A stretch of 64,000 bases of DNA from contig CADEER010000003.1 of assembly GCA_902826395.1 (NCBI GenBank), positions 1 through 64,000 on the forward strand, in the 5' to 3' direction. The notes beneath the pieces are model-generated. The model had not been told where the DNA came from. It saw nothing but the letters and a program-made list of their open reading frames with translations, and ran no database searches. A program made the position numbers and the translations under genes. Source of the stretch: an uncultured bacterium (GTDB lineage: Bacteria; Desulfobacterota; Binatia; HRBIN30; CADEER01). Shown here one piece after another: positions 62,301-64,000 of the stretch. Position 1 is the first letter of the stretch. Every line of letters starts with the position of its first letter.

Positions 62301-63956
62301 ATACGCCGCGATGCTCGCAAGATCGAGCTTTCGGAGCAGGTAGCAAGCCTCCTCGAGTGGACCGAAGGCGGCGGTGGCGACGAACTGGCGCGCGCCGTTC
62401 TGGCGATCGATGTCGACCTGCTGTGGGTGCGGGGTTCCAGTGTGAGGGCAAGCGGCAAATGGGAGATGTCTGGTCGCTCCGCCGATCGACTCGAGGTCGA
62501 AGCGGACCGGATCAGCGCCGACACGGTGGCCGAGATCGGCTTCGCACTGTTCTCGCCGGCGGCCCGAGTCGAGTTTGCGCTGTCGGGGCGAACCGTCCAC
62601 ACCCCGGTGCTGGACGGCATGGCCGCCGATGTCGTCGCGGATCGTGTTTCCAACATTGAGCTGGCGCTCTCGTTCGCTGGGCCGAACCGCGAGGCCGTCG
62701 AGACACAGAGCGCGGAAGTGGCGGCGGAGATCCGCCGAGCGGCGATGGAGGCACCGCGCCGCCATGTCGTTGCGATTGCGCTCGACCAGAAGCGCTCGCG
62801 GGAGGACTGGCCGGCAGCGGCTGCCTGTATCCGACGCCTCCGTGAGGCCGGCGACGTTACCGAGATCGCTAGTTACGTCGGCTCGGACCTGGAACTGGCG
62901 CGCCGCCAGGGCGAGTCGGACGGCCTGACGCGATCCGAGATCGCTGTGCTGCGCTCCGCGATTTCGCTGCGGCTGCAGCGCGCGGTGAGCGCAAGCTCGC
63001 TGTGCAAGGACCCGTACCTCCGGCCGTGGATCGACGACTACTTCCCGGGTCCGATCTCGCACCATTTCCCGGATCTAGTCGACCAACATCCCCTGCGCGA
63101 CGAGATTGCGTCACTCGCCGTTGCCGAGCGCCTGCTCGACGTGATGGGCTTCGCGTTCGTGAGCGCGGCTGCCGAAGTTCACGGCCGACCGGATCTCGAC
63201 ATCGTCAAGGCATGGACGGCGGTGTTCATCTTCGGGGGGGCGCAGGAGGTGTGGACAGAGATCGAGGGTGCCGGATTGGCGCCCGGATCGGTCGGGCAGA
63301 CGCGACATCGGTTGGCCATCGCCGCCGCCCTGGGGCGGGCAACCGATCGGCTCATCGAGCTGCGCGCTGTGGATCTCAGTCTCGAGCGGATGATCGATCG
63401 CTTTGGTGGAGCGGTCGCCGAGATCTTGCGATCGTGGCCGGAGTCGCTGCCCGAGTCGCGGGGTTCGCAGCACGAAGGCGCGATCGAGGCCGGCGTGCAA
63501 AGTGGCCTGCCTCGCGAAGCGGCGGACCATCTTGCCCGGATCGTTCACCTGGACGAGATCGTCGACATCTGCGATCTCGCGATTCAGATCAACTCGCCGC
63601 GCTCCGCGGTGGCGGCGTCCTTTCTCGGACTCGATCCCGTATTTCGGTTCGGGGAGATAGACGTGATGGTGCAGGCGCTTCGCGATCACGATTTGCATTG
63701 GGGCGCGCGTGCCGCGGCGCACCTGCGCGCTCGCCTCTCCGCGGCGCGGCGTGGATTGACCACGGACGTCGTAGCCAGTGCTGCGGGACGCAGGCGTCCG
63801 GTCGAGCGCTGGGTCGACACGCATGGTGATGACGTGAGGGTTTTCCAGCGGCTCCTGGGGGAGGTCAAGAGTCGAGGACAAGCGTCGGGCGCGGCGGTCG
63901 AGGTGCTGATTGGCGCCTTGGAGAATCTGGCGCGAGGGCCGAGGCGCGCGCGCTAG
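59349..63956 (+). CDS. Large (GDH2-type) NAD-glutamate dehydrogenase homologue, probably a pseudoenzyme
   Basis: 1,535 residues, an intact frame the length of the large NAD-glutamate dehydrogenases. An ACT-like domain (about 107-170: VLEVATDDHPGLVTSICGVVEEQGGKIENLLG) and the family's YETFVCAP...GVLLRGGPAAR segment near 731, DVTDDVVDGELHRNPAVVVHDEADSYF, LLAAFDDHEIFLAPEID, RSSWADFPVDL and LLWVRGSS are recognisable. But where active enzymes have the substrate/catalytic Lys motif (ARGGIRWSDR...GLMKAQMVKN...GSKGGF), this protein has an unrelated stretch (about 750-797), and the dinucleotide loop GVGDMSGDVFGNG is replaced by AIGSPHDLYLPPG (near 914). So catalysis is unlikely. Starts after GAGGGAAG; follows the GNAT-like gene. 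Confidence 0.78.
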   Translation: MPRFQKALAQLMGQEEGQTKPPREAQDGSGTIISELRTRVSAAELELISPFVGLFLQNTRLLEAVMPASEAASLTLGACRFLCDRHTSPLSLRVYVPTVSEHGWSSSHAVLEVATDDHPGLVTSICGVVEEQGGKIENLLGAAVHVERDETGLARSIKAAEGDSDERIMHAQVSSVGNLADLESTLRRHLAALGRSRRESGSLGDEVRRLADLLRDGMGSDREMVELLTWLMDGRLSVAGFEEIDARQGSSLRSLGTYAETAAGLTSTREATSNPDSLLVKTRARDPLHAGQFLDEIRVWPAGPASADPRLYRIAGTLGAGVFREPTSGVPVARELWSKVSRLLDASADRARIVFDRIPLDILLGTTDVEAAALVRAILAADEQPGVRIAITAGSKGADTCFATVIVPRQQLARSDAEPVGQLVRERLAPVLGRHFVSDDLAVVRLHYTLAAAAPRPEAVDEAAVELRRLLASWRDATPAEKPFIPADAAPIAAPPVEGAAGIELPDGVEVRAEGASGSRFVVRVAADPAGGALNDILVTLGHLGLRIVQHEAAPATSTSLGVLEIAVEADRAADPHRIASLLREVRAGAIVADALLSLCWRTGLDTATVDVLRAFCALAEARRVAERAVVSRALLDNPDAAEHFVRAFEVRFDPRLPVANDGQRRRDFEAARERFDAATTSTGRASRRVLQQLGELLAESVRTSFFCGDRRQAGRAIALKLRSSLTAGARYETFVCAPGFEGVLLRGGPAARAVLLLCEEFASLHSRAARELAEQSLRAGHVSTDPGCAILALRGEGVAREAADRALREFLDTLLDVTDDVVDGELHRNPAVVVHDEADSYFAVAVGERPSGWVEVARRAVLERRFWMADAAVARVDERVAAEGAWSGLETLLTAAGGRSPSAPRDGEAGGDDILTVVAIGSPHDLYLPPGVRLLAAFDDHEIFLAPEIDAASCAKGLAELSRRGRSSWADFPVDLRGRGGAVIRRDARKIELSEQVASLLEWTEGGGGDELARAVLAIDVDLLWVRGSSVRASGKWEMSGRSADRLEVEADRISADTVAEIGFALFSPAARVEFALSGRTVHTPVLDGMAADVVADRVSNIELALSFAGPNREAVETQSAEVAAEIRRAAMEAPRRHVVAIALDQKRSREDWPAAAACIRRLREAGDVTEIASYVGSDLELARRQGESDGLTRSEIAVLRSAISLRLQRAVSASSLCKDPYLRPWIDDYFPGPISHHFPDLVDQHPLRDEIASLAVAERLLDVMGFAFVSAAAEVHGRPDLDIVKAWTAVFIFGGAQEVWTEIEGAGLAPGSVGQTRHRLAIAAALGRATDRLIELRAVDLSLERMIDRFGGAVAEILRSWPESLPESRGSQHEGAIEAGVQSGLPREAADHLARIVHLDEIVDICDLAIQINSPRSAVAASFLGLDPVFRFGEIDVMVQALRDHDLHWGARAAAHLRARLSAARRGLTTDVVASAAGRRRPVERWVDTHGDDVRVFQRLLGEVKSRGQASGAAVEVLIGALENLARGPRRAR

Positions 63957-64000
63957 ACGGCTCGAAAGGATAACGAAGGGCAACAAAGTCACTGGAAAAG

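Overview
The window is GC-rich, densely coded bacterial chromosome from a diderm (Gram-negative-type) organism: it has a complete type II secretion core, lipoproteins, Tat substrates and a MurE with the DNPR motif of meso-diaminopimelate-adding enzymes. Secreted proteins with paired Cys/EF-hand 'GDCNGDG' repeats and Pro-Thr-Ala linkers, DUF1800/DUF1501 pairs, two P450s and a GSU-like gspC-N cluster point to a deltaproteobacterial-grade lineage. Candidatus Binatota is my best guess, by protein style only. I see no rRNA, tRNA, CRISPR array, intact insertion sequence or prophage.

Layout. 1-8.7 kb: a secreted EF-hand repeat protein, a soluble multi-GAF histidine kinase coupled to a DMT exporter, a Tat-exported EF-hand repeat protein, a P450, a lipoprotein and a GAF membrane protein. 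8.7-9.1 kb: a repeat-rich intergenic stretch. 9.1-12.7 kb: a beta-propeller/MoaD-like pair, an SRPBCC protein and an ECF sigma factor with its YCII partner. 12.9-16.0 kb: a TetR-P450-amidohydrolase operon. 16-18 kb: a PTS IIA-like protein, a lytic transglycosylase and about 500 bp of structured non-coding DNA. 18-26.7 kb: a GAF/coiled-coil/double pseudo-receiver protein, murE with a helical partner, a periplasmic PheC-chorismate mutase fusion, a Fur-family regulator with an overlapping unknown gene, and a tandem UspA protein. 26.8-29.3 kb: a ferredoxin-SufT-acyl-CoA ligase operon. 29.6-43.4 kb: type II secretion genes gspC-D-E-F-G-H-I-J-K-L-M-N in one direction, with no gspO in view. 43.6-49.4 kb: an A-type Fe-S carrier and a DUF1800/DUF1501/CxxCH exported trio. 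49.4-58.6 kb: an ABC-F ATPase, MltG, an M23 peptidase, GDPD, small unknowns and an RlmD-type methyltransferase. 58.8-64 kb: a GNAT-like protein and a 1,535-residue relative of the large NAD-glutamate dehydrogenases.

Most notable points. (1) The last gene follows the large-GDH scaffold but lacks the catalytic-lysine and Rossmann glycine motifs, so it looks like an intact pseudoenzyme. (2) A lipoprotein fuses cyclohexadienyl/prephenate dehydratase (PheC-like) to a gamma-type AroQ chorismate mutase. (3) A 1,145-residue GAF/coiled-coil protein ends in two receiver-like domains without phospho-acceptor Asp. (4) Many gene ends carry short tandem units (5-7 bp) or near-perfect inverted repeats, some of which have become part of the coding ends. 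Functions are assigned from remembered family motifs; no database search was run.
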